Positions 8,469 through 21,173 of a stretch of DNA of 64,000 nt are shown here, in pieces (position 1 is the first letter of the stretch; the number at the start of each line of letters is the position of its first letter). Location of the stretch: positions 62,001 through 126,000 of the forward strand of contig OZ025671.1 in assembly GCA_964019335.1 (NCBI GenBank). The letters run 5' to 3'. The position numbers were made by a program, and so were the translations under genes. Source of the DNA: Diplonema japonicum (lineage: Eukaryota; Euglenozoa; Diplonemea; Diplonemida; Diplonemidae). The notes beneath the pieces are model-generated. The model was given only the letters and a program-made list of their open reading frames with translations. It did no database searches and had not been told where the DNA came from.

Positions 8469-10208
8469 CCTGTTATGGAGAGTGGGAGGGTTAGGTTACT
8501 GCCTACAGAAATAAAAGGAAATGGAGAGGAGTCTTAAAGGCGGGAGGAATCGGGGGAAAGGTAATAAAGAAGAATGGGATAAAAAAATGATAAAGGGGGT
8601 TTTGCTTTCTTTTTTTTCTTTCTCTCGTTTATTTCTTTACTTTCTTTTCTTTTTTTTTCCCCCATATCTTTTTTCTGTCATGCAACCTCATCTCAATCGT
8701 CTGAGACAAAGCCTCCCAAAAACCCAGGAGAGAAGGGGAAAAGAAAGAAAATCGGTTCTGGCTGTTTCTTTGTTGTCTTTTGAATAGAGCAAAAAACGGG
8801 GCCTTGCTGCACTCCCCTCCTAGGGGTATTTTGAGCAGTTTTGAACTCTTTTCTTTTAAGCAAGCAAGGGCTGGTATAACCTTTTCTTTCTTTTTCTTTT
8901 ACTAATTACACACCCAAAATGGAGTCAAACTTGGTATGCGAATCACCTGACGTCCATTTCCCATTTCGTTTTTTTCTTTTTTTTTTCTTTTTTCATGTAG
9001 AAAACAAGATACAGAGAGAGAAAATAAAAGGATCCAAACCAGCCAACAGTGAGAAGGATGGGAGGGGGAAGGGAATGAAAAAAAAAAGAAGAAAAAACAA
9101 GTAGGGGGGAAAAAAAAAACAAAAACAAAGGGAAAAAAAAAAGGAGAGAAATAATAGACACAAAAAAAAAGAAGAAAACAAGCAGGGCGTGGGTGACAGG
9201 ATTCTCTTTTCGAAGCTACAGGCATGGAAAAAAAAAAAAAGAGGGCATGGCACTGATCTATTATTCCTTAAAGGAGGGAAATAAAAAAACCCCTGATCGC
9301 AGTTGTACTAAATTACGCTTTTGGCAACAGGAAAATGTGAGTTCAATTCCACAATTTCATTTAAAGTACAAATACGATCTTTGTTCTTTTAGGTCCCTTT
9401 TCCTCCAGTAAAGTGTCTTTTTGTGGTGCCTTCTGGGGAAATAACCACATCCAGCAGGACTGCCACAAGTCCCCTTTCCTTTTTTTTGCATGCTTGCAGT
9501 GCCATGCCAACTCTTTACTCTTTCCAAGTCTTGTTGTCAGTTAATATGGTGCCGGGGTCAAAATGGCTCCCTACGTGCAAAAAAAAAGAGGGGGGGAAAG
9601 GAAAGATTCAAATAAACAACAAAACCAAAAAAAAAAAAAGCAAAAAAAAAAAAAAAAGAAGAAAAAAAAAACCCCCCTTCCTTTCCCCTTCCCCCCCCTC
9701 TTTCAACCATCCCGTGAAAATTCAAAAAACCTCATATTTTCCCCCCCCGGTTCCAGGCAAGGGAAAAGGACCTTCCACCTTTACTTCAAAAAAAAATCTT
9801 TTTTGGGCCCTTGAGTTTTTCCGCGGCTCGGTTACTATAGGGGGGATACAGCAAGAAAAGAGGGGGCATGAAAAAAGAGAGGACTGTAGAAAGTGTGTTT
9901 TTTGGGGGAGCAGATTCTCGTTCTTTCTTTTCTTTTTCCCCCCCCCCTTTTTTTCTTCTTTTTCTTATCCGTATTTCTTGAAAGGTTGCTTGTTTCAAAA
10001 AAAATTACATTTTTCTGGCGACAGCGAACGATAAATTGAAGGAAAAAAAAAGAGGGGGGAGGGGGGGAGAGGAAAAAAAATATATATAAAAAATCAGTCA
10101 TTGATAATAGGATGGGGGGAAGGGGGGGATAACAAAAAAAGGCTTTTATTTCTCTTTTTTTTGAATTCTTCTTCTTTTCCCATATCTTTTTCTTTTTTTC
10201 GTCTTCTT
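8469..10208. other. Gene-free low-complexity stretch
   Basis: Purine and pyrimidine tracts, A and T homopolymers and C/G runs (for example 9640-9700, 10020-10080). Open frames here are made of Lys/Phe/Pro homopolymers and are not credible. A likely transcription start zone for the left array would lie near 8.5 kb, but no promoter motif is visible. Confidence 0.6.
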
Positions 10209-10446
10209 TTAACCATCTACCAACGGACCATTTTTGCCCACCAGGGGGTAAATTTTCAAAACTTCAAAAAAAGCTATTCCAGCGCAACGCCGGGGCTATA
10301 TGCCCCCGGAAATGCCTCCAGATGTCCCAATTCTAGAGAGAGGGTGCCCACAGCAGGGCCCACCCCCACAACATTGTCAAAAATATCGTTCCTGAAGTGC
10401 CCGAGAGGGGGTACAAAAACAAGTCAAAAAAATCGACTGTAAAATT

Positions 10447-10917
10447 CTATAAAAAGCTATTTAAGGCCTTCTTGACGCGGTTCGTACGTGCCCCAGGCTG
10501 GGGGACTTCTTTTTTGACACCGGGAGGGGTTTCTGGGGGGTATCCCCGGCAAGGTGGTAGTCTTTGAAGCACGGAGTCACGCAAAGTTGTACCAAGCAGG
10601 CTGAACACTGAAATAGGGGTCTTTTCGACTTGCAATGCTTGCACCGCACGTTGCACTACTTTTTCGGGGAAATGGTCCCAGAAGGTACTGTCACGGCGCA
10701 TTGGGGTCTCAGAGCACTCGTTCTGTGTTTCGGGGCATGGTATTGGGACAGCCTGCTCTGTAGCTGACTTTAACTGTTGTTTAGACTGCCTCCCTAGTAG
10801 CCCTTCGATGACTGCCTCTTTGAAAGGCGTAAATCCACTGTCGTTCGTACTCAGGGTGTTGGGGGGCAATGCTTCTTTCCAAACAAGCCAAGCATTCGCC
10901 AGAGATTTACCTAACAA
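10447..10917 (-). pseudogene. piggyBac transposase C-terminal zinc domain remnant, copy 1
   Basis: Contains the C-terminal cysteine-rich domain that binds the element ends in piggyBac proteins: MRCKHCKSKRPLFQCSACL followed by LCVTPCFKDYHL, seen around 10550-10649. It is split over two frames, so a frameshift breaks it in addition to the internal deletion. Confidence 0.75.
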
Positions 10918-10979
10918 AAAATACTTTTAGGGGCCACTTTTAAGTCATAAGGGAGCGTTTATGGCGTTTTGTCACAGCA

Positions 10980-11582
10980 TCACCCAGCGTCGGTTCCGCC
11001 CATTGCGGTGTTGTAAATATGCACTTGGTGGGGCCTCGATTCTTTGGGGCATCCATGATCTCCGGGAGGCCTTCGCGATAGGTAGAAGTCAGCACGCTTG
11101 TTTGTTTCGCTGTGGAAACACAGATTTCCCAGAATAGTCAAAAAGCGGTCTCTTGACATGACGGTGGCGTACCCAGGGGTGTAGTTGAGAAACGTGGAGC
11201 CAGTGCACCAGTAATCAGAATAATCTGGCTTGATATCCAAGTCCATCGACAAAAGGACACCCAGGAAGGTACGCAGAGAAGCAGCATCGAGATCCAGGGA
11301 GGCACCTTTTTTAGCCGCATTTGCCACATTGTTCGAAGTTATGACCCGAATAAAGTTTGGGACGAGCATTTGGGAGAATATATGGAATGGCGTTGAGCCT
11401 CTGATGTCAAAACAGGGTCCACAAGGATTCCGATCTTCACGAAACCGGATGCCTTCCAACTGCTCCGGCTTTGCCGTCCAATCACCCTGCTGTGACTCGG
11501 AATCGGTCGAATTCGTATCAGAATCACTGTTTGTATCAAAATTGCATAATAGGGATGAGCCATCAGTGCTGCCATCACTCAT
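10980..11582 (-). pseudogene. piggyBac transposase N-terminal remnant, copy 1
   Basis: ATG 11582, 200 residues. An acidic N terminus is followed by the DDE_Tnp_1_7 (piggyBac) entry region: TPFHIFSQMLVPNFIRVITS, then LRTFLGVLLSMDL, and VMSRDRFLTILGNLCFHS. It then jumps by deletion straight to IYNTAMGGTDAG, the block carrying the third catalytic aspartate, and stops. The first two catalytic aspartates lie in the missing part, so it cannot transpose. Confidence 0.85.
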
Positions 11583-14500
11583 AACGTCCTCTTCCGGCCT
11601 CTTTCCGGGCGCCTTTTTTTGAAGTGATTTTTAAGGGTAAATTTGGGCTGGCGTTTTTTTTCATTTTTTCATTTTCTTGTTAAGTTAGGGCAGCATTTAG
11701 TTTATTTTTTTCATATTTTCCGCGCAGGACCCCGCCGGCAAGAAAGGGCCGGGCTGTATTGCATTGAAAGCCCTTTGCGTAAAAGATTTTTTTTCAAATC
11801 GTCTATATATAGACGCTCGTTGGTCCTCCGCCGTAGCAGCGAAGAAAGAAAAAAAAAGAAGAAGAAAATAAAGAAAAATAGAAAGCTTTTGCACCCCAAT
11901 GTCCGAGGGCAACTTAGCCTTCTACTGTGTGTTTCGAAGGGAAGAAAGAACAATGTAAGAAGAAGAACAAAAATAAAAAAATAAACGAGAGAAAGAACTA
12001 AAAAAAAGAAGGGAAAAAAAAAGCAAAAATAAAGGGTATTCAAGTGTTCTTGTGTTTATTTCTATAGGCTCTACTCTCGCTCCTTTTCCTTTTTCTTTTT
12101 CCCCATGCTTTTCTTTTTCTTTAGGAAAAAGAAGAAAAGAATGAAGAAGAAGAAAATACAAGAACGGAATGTGAGTGATCAAAAATAGAAATTGAAGACA
12201 AGAAACAGGCGGGCCAAAGAAGGACAAATATCTGATGGGGTAAGGGGGAATGGTAGGTGGACCGCCACCCTTTTTTTTCTTTTCTCTTTTTCTTTTTTTG
12301 CTTTTTTTTTCTCTCTCGTAGTTTTGCCTCGTTTCTTTTTTCTTTTAAACAGAAAAGATAAAAAGGGAAAGGGGAGAGGGGGAATAAAACAGTAATAAAT
12401 AAAACAGTGAGGGAGGGGGATCAAGAATAAAACAAAAAAAACAATAACCCCCTCCCCCCCTCCCGAAAGTAAGACCCTCGTGCCGACGTATCGCACTATT
12501 CTATTATATTTTTGCCCAGGGAGGGGAAATTACCATCCCCCTTCTGTACCTTCACTTCTGAAAAACCTGAACAAGAGAAAGGCCTTTTCTTTTCTCCCTC
12601 TTTTCTTCTTCGCAAGTAAAAAAAAAAAAAAAAAAAACTCTATCTTTCGGGAGGGGAAAAAAAAAAAAGAAAGTAAGATGTGAGGGACCTCAACTATGTT
12701 TAAAGAGAGGCAAGGTGCTTATACCCTGCCCGTCATTTCTTCGCTAAGACAAGAATTATTAGCCCATCACTTGGTGCACCCCCTGCCTTCCTCTGTTCCC
12801 CATGTGCTGCTCATTACGACTTCCGTGAGAAGGCAAAGGTGCACCCTTCCAGTTCCCTCACATGACTCGCTTAAGGGGAGGTGGCGTCAAACACCTGAGA
12901 CCTGAGCCGAAGCTTTGGTCTTGCTGCCGCCAAGAAAAAGGTGTGAAACGTGAAAGAGGTAAAAAAAGGAGAGGAATAAAGGGGTCTGTGCGGGAAGTGA
13001 GGACCTTTTTCTTTTTTTTTTTCTTCTTGTTTTTTTTTTTTTGTTTCTTTCTTTCTTTTTCTTTTCACCTCCTTCTTTTTTTTCTTCTTTTTTTCTTTTT
13101 TTTGTCTTCTTGCTATTGTTCTGCCTTGTTGCTCGCTGTTTTTTTATCTGCCAAAAATCCAAGTCTTGGTCTCACTATTAAGTTATTCCCCCCCAGAAAA
13201 AAACTATTTATTTATGAAAAATCAGATGCAAAAAGAACGAGTTAAAGTGAAATCTGTCTCATTGATTCTCATAAATACATCTTTTTATAACTGACAAGCT
13301 GCTTTTCGAATCAAGCTTTTACACCAATCTTGAACCTGAGGCCAACTTTGGAGGGCGTCTATTCAAAACCCACTTCCTATATGGTGATCATGCTTGAGCC
13401 CGCAAGGACACCGCCACGCCCGGGTCTTCTAATATTTTCCAACGGATAGGCTAAAATCTCTCAAAAGAAAAATCAACTTTTATTTCACGCCCAGACCTGA
13501 GAGTGAAATAAAGTAAAACTTGATTTATATTTTAAGCCAAAATTTCAAGAAAAAGCAGCTTGGAAGTAAATAAAGAATAAAAAAAATCTCTTTTTATATA
13601 AAACCTCTCGTGTACTCTCTCACTGCTCGTGATTGCCACTGTGTCCCCATTTAGTTGTCTTTCTTTTTTTTTTTTTTTTGTATTGGTCCTTTTTTTTTTT
13701 GAGACATTCATTTATCATTCTCTTATCCTCGTCAATGTCTTCTCCACTTTTAAAATCTTCTTCTTATTCTTAAAATAGCTTCTCTGCTCCCAAGTTACAA
13801 CGATCTTACCTAAATCCATGAGGGAAGGACCTCGGTTCTGGCCATTGCGTGTTGACAGTGAAACAGCTCGTTTTCCCGTTTACTTTTCTTTTATTCTTTT
13901 TTCTTAAATACAATATTGCCAAAAGGGTGAAAAAAAATGGGGGGGGGGATATTCATTACGCTTCATTTCTCTAAGTGTCCCCAACGACCTCCCACAGTAG
14001 GGAAGGGTCTTGCTTCCCAAATCCTAAAGGTAAAAGGTCAATAAAAAAGAAATCCTTCTTTTTCTTCGCCCAATCTACACATCAGACATGGTCCGTTCGT
14101 TACCAAAAAGAAATGTACAGTCATCCAACGTAACTATAAATACCAGAGAGACAGGTCCCCTGGGGTGTGCGAGGCAGCTTTGCGTGCCACGCGTATGCGT
14201 GAAAATAATGGAAAAAAAGCTCTTTTTTTCGAAACAGAGAAAAAAAAAAGAAAAAAAGGGGGGACGCGGATAGCATGCAACCCAACCCTCAGTAAAGGAG
14301 AGAGGGCGGGGGGGGGGGGAAATTATAATAAACTTATTTGAGTTAAAAGGAGTCTTTTGTTAAGGACACCCGTCTCCGTGCTATGACTCGTGTGCAGGGC
14401 GCGGCCCTCTGTCTCGAAGCCCGTGCAGAATGGGAAGAAATCTGCCAAGGCACCTCGGTAGAAGAAACGAAAAAAGAATATCACAACAAATTGCAAGTAT

Positions 14501-15829
14501 CCATCATTTCGCCCCCCTGTTGCATGTGCCCATTGCCCCGGGAAAAAAAAGAAGAAAAAAAAGAAAACCAAGAGAGGATTGGCAAAGCCAGCACAAGGGT
14601 AATCAAGGCCATGCTTCAGCTTAGTATGCAGTAGAACTGTGGAAGCCAAGGCCAAAGATCGGGAAACCCCGAAAGTTAACCGCCAGCTTTGGTCTGATGC
14701 ACGTGACATAAAAAAAAAGGATGTCAAATAGATTGAAACGCCTAGTTCGCTATTAAGGCCGTGGCACCACGTGGCTATTTGCTAAACCTTGTGGCAAGGC
14801 CCCTATTGAAACAAGGCATTTTTCATTTTTTCTGGCTCCTTTTTGTTTTCTTTTCTATTTCACCCTCCCCATATTTTTACCTTTTCTCTCTTCGTGCTTA
14901 GGCCACCTGACCATCTTTACTCAGATTCTTCTGCATGGGCCGTGTGCTTCGCAAAAAAGCAAAGAAAAGGGTATACCACTATTGACAATAAAATAAAATA
15001 AAATAAAATAAAATTAAAAAGACAATAAATAAAAGGAGTCATACAGGGGGGGGGGGGGGGAATGTAAACCCACAGATCTGATTCTGGCACCTGGAATTAA
15101 ATATCTTAGTACCACCCTTTCCTTGTATCTTCCTATGGTTGCATGCTGCCCTTATTTCGAGCATTCAAAGCAACAATGAAAATGGGGGTACCGTAGATAC
15201 TCCGGACGTTTAGGGGATGAAAATTAATTTTGTTCCCATCGATAGTGTATAATGGTCGATATTAAACACTTCTTTTTCTCCTCTTTTTTTCTTTTTTCTT
15301 TTTTTTGGCCCAGCACAAAAAACCTATGAGTCATACACTGTTCTTTTCTTTTCTTTTTTTTTCTTTAAATTTCGAATTTAACAAAAACGGGAGTACGGCT
15401 CATTTTTTGGCTGGAACACAAGTGGCTCTTTGTAGAGGAGAAAAAGAAAAACTAAAGAAACGTACTCGTTCCTCATTTTCCGATGGAACAAGCACCAGGT
15501 ACTATGCACATTCTTTATTCTCTTGTGAATCCCATAAATTCACCAAACGAAAAATAAAAGTAGTGAACAAATAGGGGGAGGGGGGGGAGAAGAAGAAAAG
15601 CGAGAGGAGCAGCACGCGTTCTACATACTGTGATGTGAAAGAAGGAAGAGTGGGAATAATAAAGCAAAACAAAAAAGAAAATAAGAAAAGAACAGAAAAA
15701 CAATTATAAAAGACCTCAAAAAAATACCGATAAAAAAGTCCTGCTGCACTAGTGCAGTACTTTGAAGAAATTACTGTTCGCACGAGCTAAAAGATTTTAA
15801 ATGCGAAAGTTCTTTTGCTCGGCTAATTT

Positions 15830-15831
<2 letters not shown>

Positions 15832-15891
<60 letters not shown>
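15832..15891. repeat. 60-base A homopolymer
   Basis: Uninterrupted run of 60 A, the longest in the window. The exact length may be affected by sequencing or assembly. Confidence 0.95.
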
Positions 15892-15892
<1 letters not shown>

Positions 15893-16316
15893 ACTAGGAC
15901 AATTCTCGAATTCCGGTCTACCTGTTTAACTTTAGGCCCCTGTGAAGGGTGCGGCACATTATTCTTTCCTTCGACTATTCTTTTCGTTTTTTTTTTTTCG
16001 AGGGGAAAAAAAAGGGGGGGGGGAAAGAAAAGGTGGAAGCCAGTGTTTCTTCCAAGTGCAGACTGGTTGCCACCGGACTGAGCTGGCAAAAGATCAGCAG
16101 TTCTCCTTTATCGAAAAAAATTTCTTGCGACCTTCTGGCACGAAATCCTTTTCTTATTTCTTTCACACCGTCCTCTTCTTTATTTATTCTTGTTTTCCTT
16201 TTTTATTTTTTTTCTTCTTTTTCCTTTACCTTTCTTTCTTTGCAAATACATTGACAGGAATGCCAAATTAAAAAAAAGAAAAAAAAAAAAGAGCGGGAAT
16301 AAAACAATAATAATAA

Positions 16317-16350
<34 letters not shown>

Positions 16351-16740
16351 AAAGTCTTAAAGCTGTCAGTAAAGCTAACGAGTAAACCTTTTATTGCTAA
16401 TAGCACAAATGTCTGCTTTTATTTCTTGTTCGTCTTGTTCATAGTGCTCAATAAAAAAGAGAACTCGTGTACAAAATAAGAGGGGTGGTAAGGCAACGAG
16501 CTTTAAAGGAAACAAAAAAAAAAAGGAGAAGACAACCAACACCGGGTTCTAAATTACAATAAGGTCCTGCATTTCTTAAGAACTTATTTTGATTTAAAAT
16601 GCGACAAACGGGGAGTGTGAAAGGAGTGAAAGGGAGAAGGGGGGAATAAATAAAAAAGTGCACCAACGCTGTCTCCCGTCAGATAGGACTGGTTGCACTG
16701 GGAAACCTCATCTCGTGTCCAAAAATTCTTTTTTTTTTCG

Positions 16741-16783
16741 TTGCACACTTAACGCCACTTAGTGTTGCAATCAAAACCCCATT
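16741..16783 (-). repeat. Short interspersed repeat R1, copy 1
   Basis: The reverse complement reads GATTGCAACACTAAGTGGCG then TTAAGTGTGCAACG. It matches 27429-27463 almost perfectly, and 26427-26446 in part. No coding; probably a transposon-end remnant. Confidence 0.75.
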
Positions 16784-17131
16784 CTTTATTTTTATTTTCT
16801 TCTTCTTCCGGGAAATGAAAAGAATTTCTTTCTTTCTTTTTTTTTTTCTTTTTTCTTTTTTTTTAAAGCCCCAAAGTCACCCGACAGCAATGGGGGCGGG
16901 CACAACGGGAGGGGGAGAGACGGTTTTAAGAAAAAGAGGGAAAAAAAAGCCCCCGATTCTCCTATTTTTGTAGTTTTCTTTTTTTTTTTTTTTTTTCCTC
17001 CCTTTTTTTTGTGCACTTCAGTTCCGAAGAATCACTTGTTCCAAACACGGCAACCGCAGATTCAAATAAAAAAAAACCTTTTTCTTTCTTGCAACGGATG
17101 GAAGTGTGCACGTTTTCGATCCAAATTAAAA

Positions 17132-17175
17132 AAGAATTCACTATGATAGGAACGAAGTGGTTAGCAACGACCCGC
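17132..17175 (+). repeat. Short interspersed repeat R2, copy 1
   Basis: About 42 bases (TTCACTATGATAGGAACGAA ... TTAGCAACGACCCGC) repeated with one mismatch at 43337-43378. Function unknown. Confidence 0.8.
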
Positions 17176-17644
17176 CAAAGAAAAACTTGATTTGCCTTAG
17201 AAAGTACTACTTGCCCGTTTGCAATCTCCACTGCCATCAGCAAAAAGAAAAAGAAGAAGAAAAGCCCGAATAAAAAAAAAAATACTTTCATACCTCAAAA
17301 TTTTAAAGTAATCTTTTTTTCCTATTTCTTTTCTTAAAAATTAGTTTTTTTTTTCTTTCTTTCTCCCCCCTCCCGAGGCGTATGGAAACTCGTCATTCAG
17401 TTAAAAATGTTTACCCACAGCGCCAGCCGGACTAACTTTAGAAGGATGGGCCAAACCCTTCATGGATAGCATACCTCTATCTCTTTTTCTTCCCCCCCTT
17501 CTTTTCTCTTTTTTTTTTCTTTTTTTTTCTTTTTTTTTTCCTTTTTCTTGTTGCAAATAACAATTAATTTTCAGGAGGAGAAAAAAATAACTTTTTTTTC
17601 CCCTTCTTTGTTCAGTCTTTTCTTTTTGTTGTTGTTGTAAGGAT

Positions 17645-17679
<35 letters not shown>

Positions 17680-17710
17680 CGAAGGGCCCTTTTCTTCCCA
17701 CTTTTCTTTT

Positions 17711-18379
17711 CTACTGCATCATGACTGGCACATGGCAGATAACAGGACACAACAACACCTGCTGTTGCTGTTGCTGTTGTTGCTGCTGCTGTACCATGCC
17801 TACAGACAGCTGTTGCTGCATTTGCATGAAGATCAACTGTTGCTGCTGAAGGTTTGCTTGTTGGTGAAAAGAGACAGGCTGCTGCTGCACGAAAGAAACT
17901 GGTGCCGAAGAATTAGACACAGGAGAGTCCTTGTCCCTCGGGGAAGAGATAGGGGTCACCGGTGTCGAGGCCTCTGAGACACAACTGGAGTCAAGGTCAG
18001 GGGGCTGCATCTCCGTCTGGCGGGACCTAGGGGGCGGGAGGGGCTTCTTGAACTTCATAGATGCAACTTCCTCCATTAGCTTGACATCCCTGGCCTGTGG
18101 CATGCCCTTTGAATTGATATCAATGCTGAACTCTACCTTTGTTCCCACAGACACCTCCCCTGCCTGTGCCTTGTGCAGGAACACGTCCCTGTGGTACCTT
18201 CTCTGCACCTCTTCACATTCAATGAACCCAAACCCGCTTGTCGTGTTGAAAGACTTCACAGCCCCGTGCAACCTCTCTGCCTTCACGGCAGGCATTGCTG
18301 TTATGTTCAAGTTCAGTGCAGCCATGGGTGTCTTCCCATCAAGCGGGGCGGCAGGCGGCGGCGACGGCACAGCTGACAT
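17711..18379 (-). CDS. Cold-shock-domain RNA-binding protein with Gln-rich tail
   Basis: 222 residues from ATG 18379. One cold-shock domain at 37-101: HGAVKSFNTTSGFGFIECEE then RDVFLHKAQ, with both RNP-like strands (FGFIEC and VFLHK), ending KGMPQARDVK. Such domains bind single-stranded RNA or DNA and act in mRNA storage or translation. Residues 105-165 are Pro/Ser rich; the last 60 are Gln rich (a run of 11 Q near the end), a low-complexity tail typical of RNP-granule proteins. A paralogue with the same layout is at 33572-34273. The KGMPQARD ending recalls dinoflagellate cold-shock proteins, from memory. The gene stands alone, kilobases from any neighbour. Confidence 0.88.
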   Translation of the reverse strand: MSAVPSPPPAAPLDGKTPMAALNLNITAMPAVKAERLHGAVKSFNTTSGFGFIECEEVQRRYHRDVFLHKAQAGEVSVGTKVEFSIDINSKGMPQARDVKLMEEVASMKFKKPLPPPRSRQTEMQPPDLDSSCVSEASTPVTPISSPRDKDSPVSNSSAPVSFVQQQPVSFHQQANLQQQQLIFMQMQQQLSVGMVQQQQQQQQQQQVLLCPVICHVPVMMQ

Positions 18380-18443
18380 GGTTGGATTTTTTTTTTTCTT
18401 TTTAAATTACTAATCTCCTGAGAAAGAAATGGTAGTTTTTTTT

Positions 18444-18474
<31 letters not shown>

Positions 18475-20244
18475 AAAGGACGGGTTTAAAAAAGAAAGAA
18501 ATCAAAAAAAAAATGAGGTGGAAGAGTTAGGGGTTTCTTCTTTTTGTCTTTTCTTTTTCTTTTTTTAATAATCCGTTATTGTCTCTCGAGGGTCTCTTTC
18601 CATTAAGTCTTGATCTGCAAGATCGTGGACAAATAGACTGGGGGGAGGGGAGGGGGGTTCCGAGGTGTTATTCTGCTAAGAAAAACATAAGATAATAAAG
18701 GATAAAAAAACCCCCCCTTTTTTTTTTAAAAAGGAGTTTTCACTCTTTTGTGTTGCTGTTACGTGAACAAAACAATAGTAAAAGAAAAGCAAACTCGGTC
18801 CTTTCGCGCAAAAAAACAAAAAAAAAACTCGTTTTTCTTCCCTTGGAACTCAGTGCCTAGAAATCGGTACTGCGGATAACCAACAAAAGAAGATAAGAAC
18901 AGAAATGTGACCCAAAAGAAGAAACCAAAAAACAAATGGGTTTTCTTTTCACATGTAGTTAAGATGGCCCTTCTGACCTTGTTAAGCAAGAAACAAGCCA
19001 TGGCTCTGGGGCTATTTCTCAGGGGGTTTTGGGTTACAGAAAGTGAAAAGCAAAGAAGGTTACGGCCTGTGTGTCAAGAAAGAGCTTTAAAAAAAAAAAA
19101 AAAAAAAGGCCGGTGGTGCAATAAAACAAAAAAAAAAGAGAGAGAAGAAATGATATTTTCGTGCCAAGTTATTAAAAAATTCTCGTGCCGCGAAAAAAAA
19201 AGTTTCTAACCCGGCATCAAAACAATCATAATTTTGACAGAATCATCATTTTTTTTTTTTTTTTTTAAACTCAAAAGAATCTAAAAGGCAATCTTGGGTG
19301 TGTCTTGCCTGCTGAAGGTTAAAGCCGAACAAAAGCTGCCTCGACTCCTTTTAGCAATAACAATTCATTTACAAATTATTGTTTTTCTTCCTTCAAGGAT
19401 AATAAAAAAAAGAGAAAAATTGTGTTTTTTTTTTTTTTTTAAAGGAGCAGAGAGGGAGGGTGGGGTGGTCGATCGGTGAGCTAAGTGGCTCGCTGTTTTT
19501 TTTTCCTTCTTTTTTTTTTTCTTTTCTAGACCCACTTAGTAACGTATGGTGGTGGTGCAATAATGGGGGGGGAGAAAGAGAAAAAAGGAACAAAAAACAA
19601 ACCCTGTAAAAAAAAGGTTCTTTAGAAAACGCTGAAACAGTGCAAAAGTGTTTAACAGAGTCTCAGTTCTCTAGCCAACCAGTCTTGCCAAGGGAAAGTT
19701 AATTTAAAATTCGTCCTTTAATGGGGGAATGGAGGGGCATACTCTGAAAGAAAGAAAGAAGATCTTTTTTTTTTCTATGAGAAAACAACTTTTTAAAATA
19801 TGGTCGATCATTCGCTATTTGTCGAAACAAGCACCCTAGAAAGAACCCCGAGAGGTGCTAGGATCTTCCAGTGCTAGTTTTCTTTTTTCCTTTTCAAACC
19901 CGACAGATAGGAAAAAAAGTATTTACAGTATTTTTGCGAACGAAGAGTAGTCTATGAACCAACGCAGAAAAAAAAACTTTGATCTCTAAAAATACTTTCC
20001 CCCCCTTTTTTTTCTTTGCTGATTTTCGTGCTCAAAAGTTTTTTTTTTTCTCTTTTTTTCCTCATTCGTAAAATCTGAAATCTTCTTTGTTGGGGGGGAA
20101 AAAAAAAAGGAAAACATAGTAGACTATAATTTTTTTTTTTTTTTTAAAAGAGGAAAGAGAACAAAAAAAAAATGGGGGCGGGAGAAGGGAAGGAAGGACT
20201 TTCCCCATGAAGGCCAAAAAAGAAAAGAAGAAAGAAAAATATAT
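18380..20244. other. Gene-free low-complexity stretch
   Basis: Homopolymers and polypyrimidine tracts. A segment at 19316-19375 (CTGCCTCGACTCC, GCAATAACAATTC) recurs in diverged form at 25250-25300, suggesting an old repeat. Nothing else seen. Confidence 0.5.
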
Positions 20245-20484
20245 TTAACCATCTACCAACGGACCATTTTTGCCCACCAGGGGGTAAATTTTCAAAACTT
20301 CAAAAAAAGCTATTCTAGCGCAACGCCGGGGCTATATGCCCCCGGAAATGCCTCCAGATGTCCCAATTCTAGAGAGAGGGTGCCCACAGCAGGGCCCACC
20401 CCCACAACATTGTCAAAAATATCGTTCCTGAAGTGCTCGAGAGGGGGTACAAAAAACAAGTCAAAAAAAATCGACTGTAAAATT

Positions 20485-20953
20485 CTATAAAAAGCTATTT
20501 AAGGCCTTCTTGACGCGGTTCGTACGTGCCCCAGGGCTGGGGGACTTCTTTTTTGACCCCGAGAGGGGTTTCTGGGGGTATCCCCGGCAAGGTGGCAGTC
20601 TTTGAAGCACGGAGTCACGCAAAGTTGTACCAAGCAGGCTGAACACTGAAATAGGGGTCTTTTCGACTTGAAATGCTACCGCACGTTGCACTACTTTTTC
20701 GGGGAAATGGTCCCAGAAGGTACTGTCACGGCGCATTGGGGTCTCAGAGCACTCGGTTCTGTGTTTCGGGGCATGGTATTGGGGCAGCCTGCTCTGTAGT
20801 TGACTTTATCTGTTGTTTAGACTGCCTCCCTAGTAGCCCTTCGATGACTGCCTCTTTGAAAGGCGTCAATACACTGTCGTTCGTACTCAGGGTGTTGGGG
20901 GGCAAGGCTTCTTTCCAAACAAGCCAAGCATTCGCCAGAGATTTACCTAACAA
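20485..20953 (-). pseudogene. piggyBac transposase C-terminal remnant, copy 2
   Basis: Same C-terminal segment as copy 1, with the zinc domain damaged: a 9-base deletion removes the start of the CKHCK motif (near 20670-20690), and the frame is broken near 20740. Confidence 0.7.
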
Positions 20954-21173
20954 GTACGAAAATACTTTTAGGGGCCACTTTTAAGTCATAAGGGAGCGTT
21001 TATGGCGTTTTGTCACAGCATCACCCAGCGTCGGTTCCGCCCATTGCGGTGTTGTAAATATGCACTTGGTGGGGAACAAGATGTCCTTTCCGGCTTTCAT
21101 TCTCTTTTGGCGGACGGTCAAATTTGACTTCACTGGAACATCCAACGTCGATAGAAAGCACACAGGCTTGATG

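Larger units (their letters stand above)
10209..11822 (-). mobile_element. piggyBac family A, copy 1, internally deleted, right end broken
   Basis: Starts with TTAA (10209-10212) followed by CCATCTACCAACGGACC, the expected piggyBac layout (TTAA target plus inverted repeat beginning CC). It is nearly identical to copy 2 at 20245-22055. The similarity stops at 11822 (ATATAGACGCTCGTTG), before the last 8 bases of the inverted repeat and the outer TTAA, so the right end is lost or replaced. Compared with copy 2 it lacks a further ~206 bp of transposase sequence (junction near 11031). Non-autonomous. Confidence 0.85.
11823..17710. other. Gene-free low-complexity stretch with small repeats
   Basis: Dominated by A/T homopolymers, polypyrimidine blocks and G runs. 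Islands of ordinary composition (12.7-12.93, 13.32-13.46, 14.34-14.75 kb) show no recognisable coding. It holds a 60-base A run (15832-15891), a perfect 14-base palindrome CTGCACTAGTGCAG near 15742, and two short repeats shared with other places (16741-16783 and 17132-17175), listed separately. Confidence 0.6.

Noticed and set aside
9300-9370. tRNA-like TTCAATTCC segment
   Set aside because: No D arm, anticodon arm or stems can be drawn.
9423-10034. Long plus-strand frame with Lys/Pro/Phe runs
   Set aside because: Made of homopolymer codons in low-complexity DNA; no domain, and neighbouring frames are equally open.
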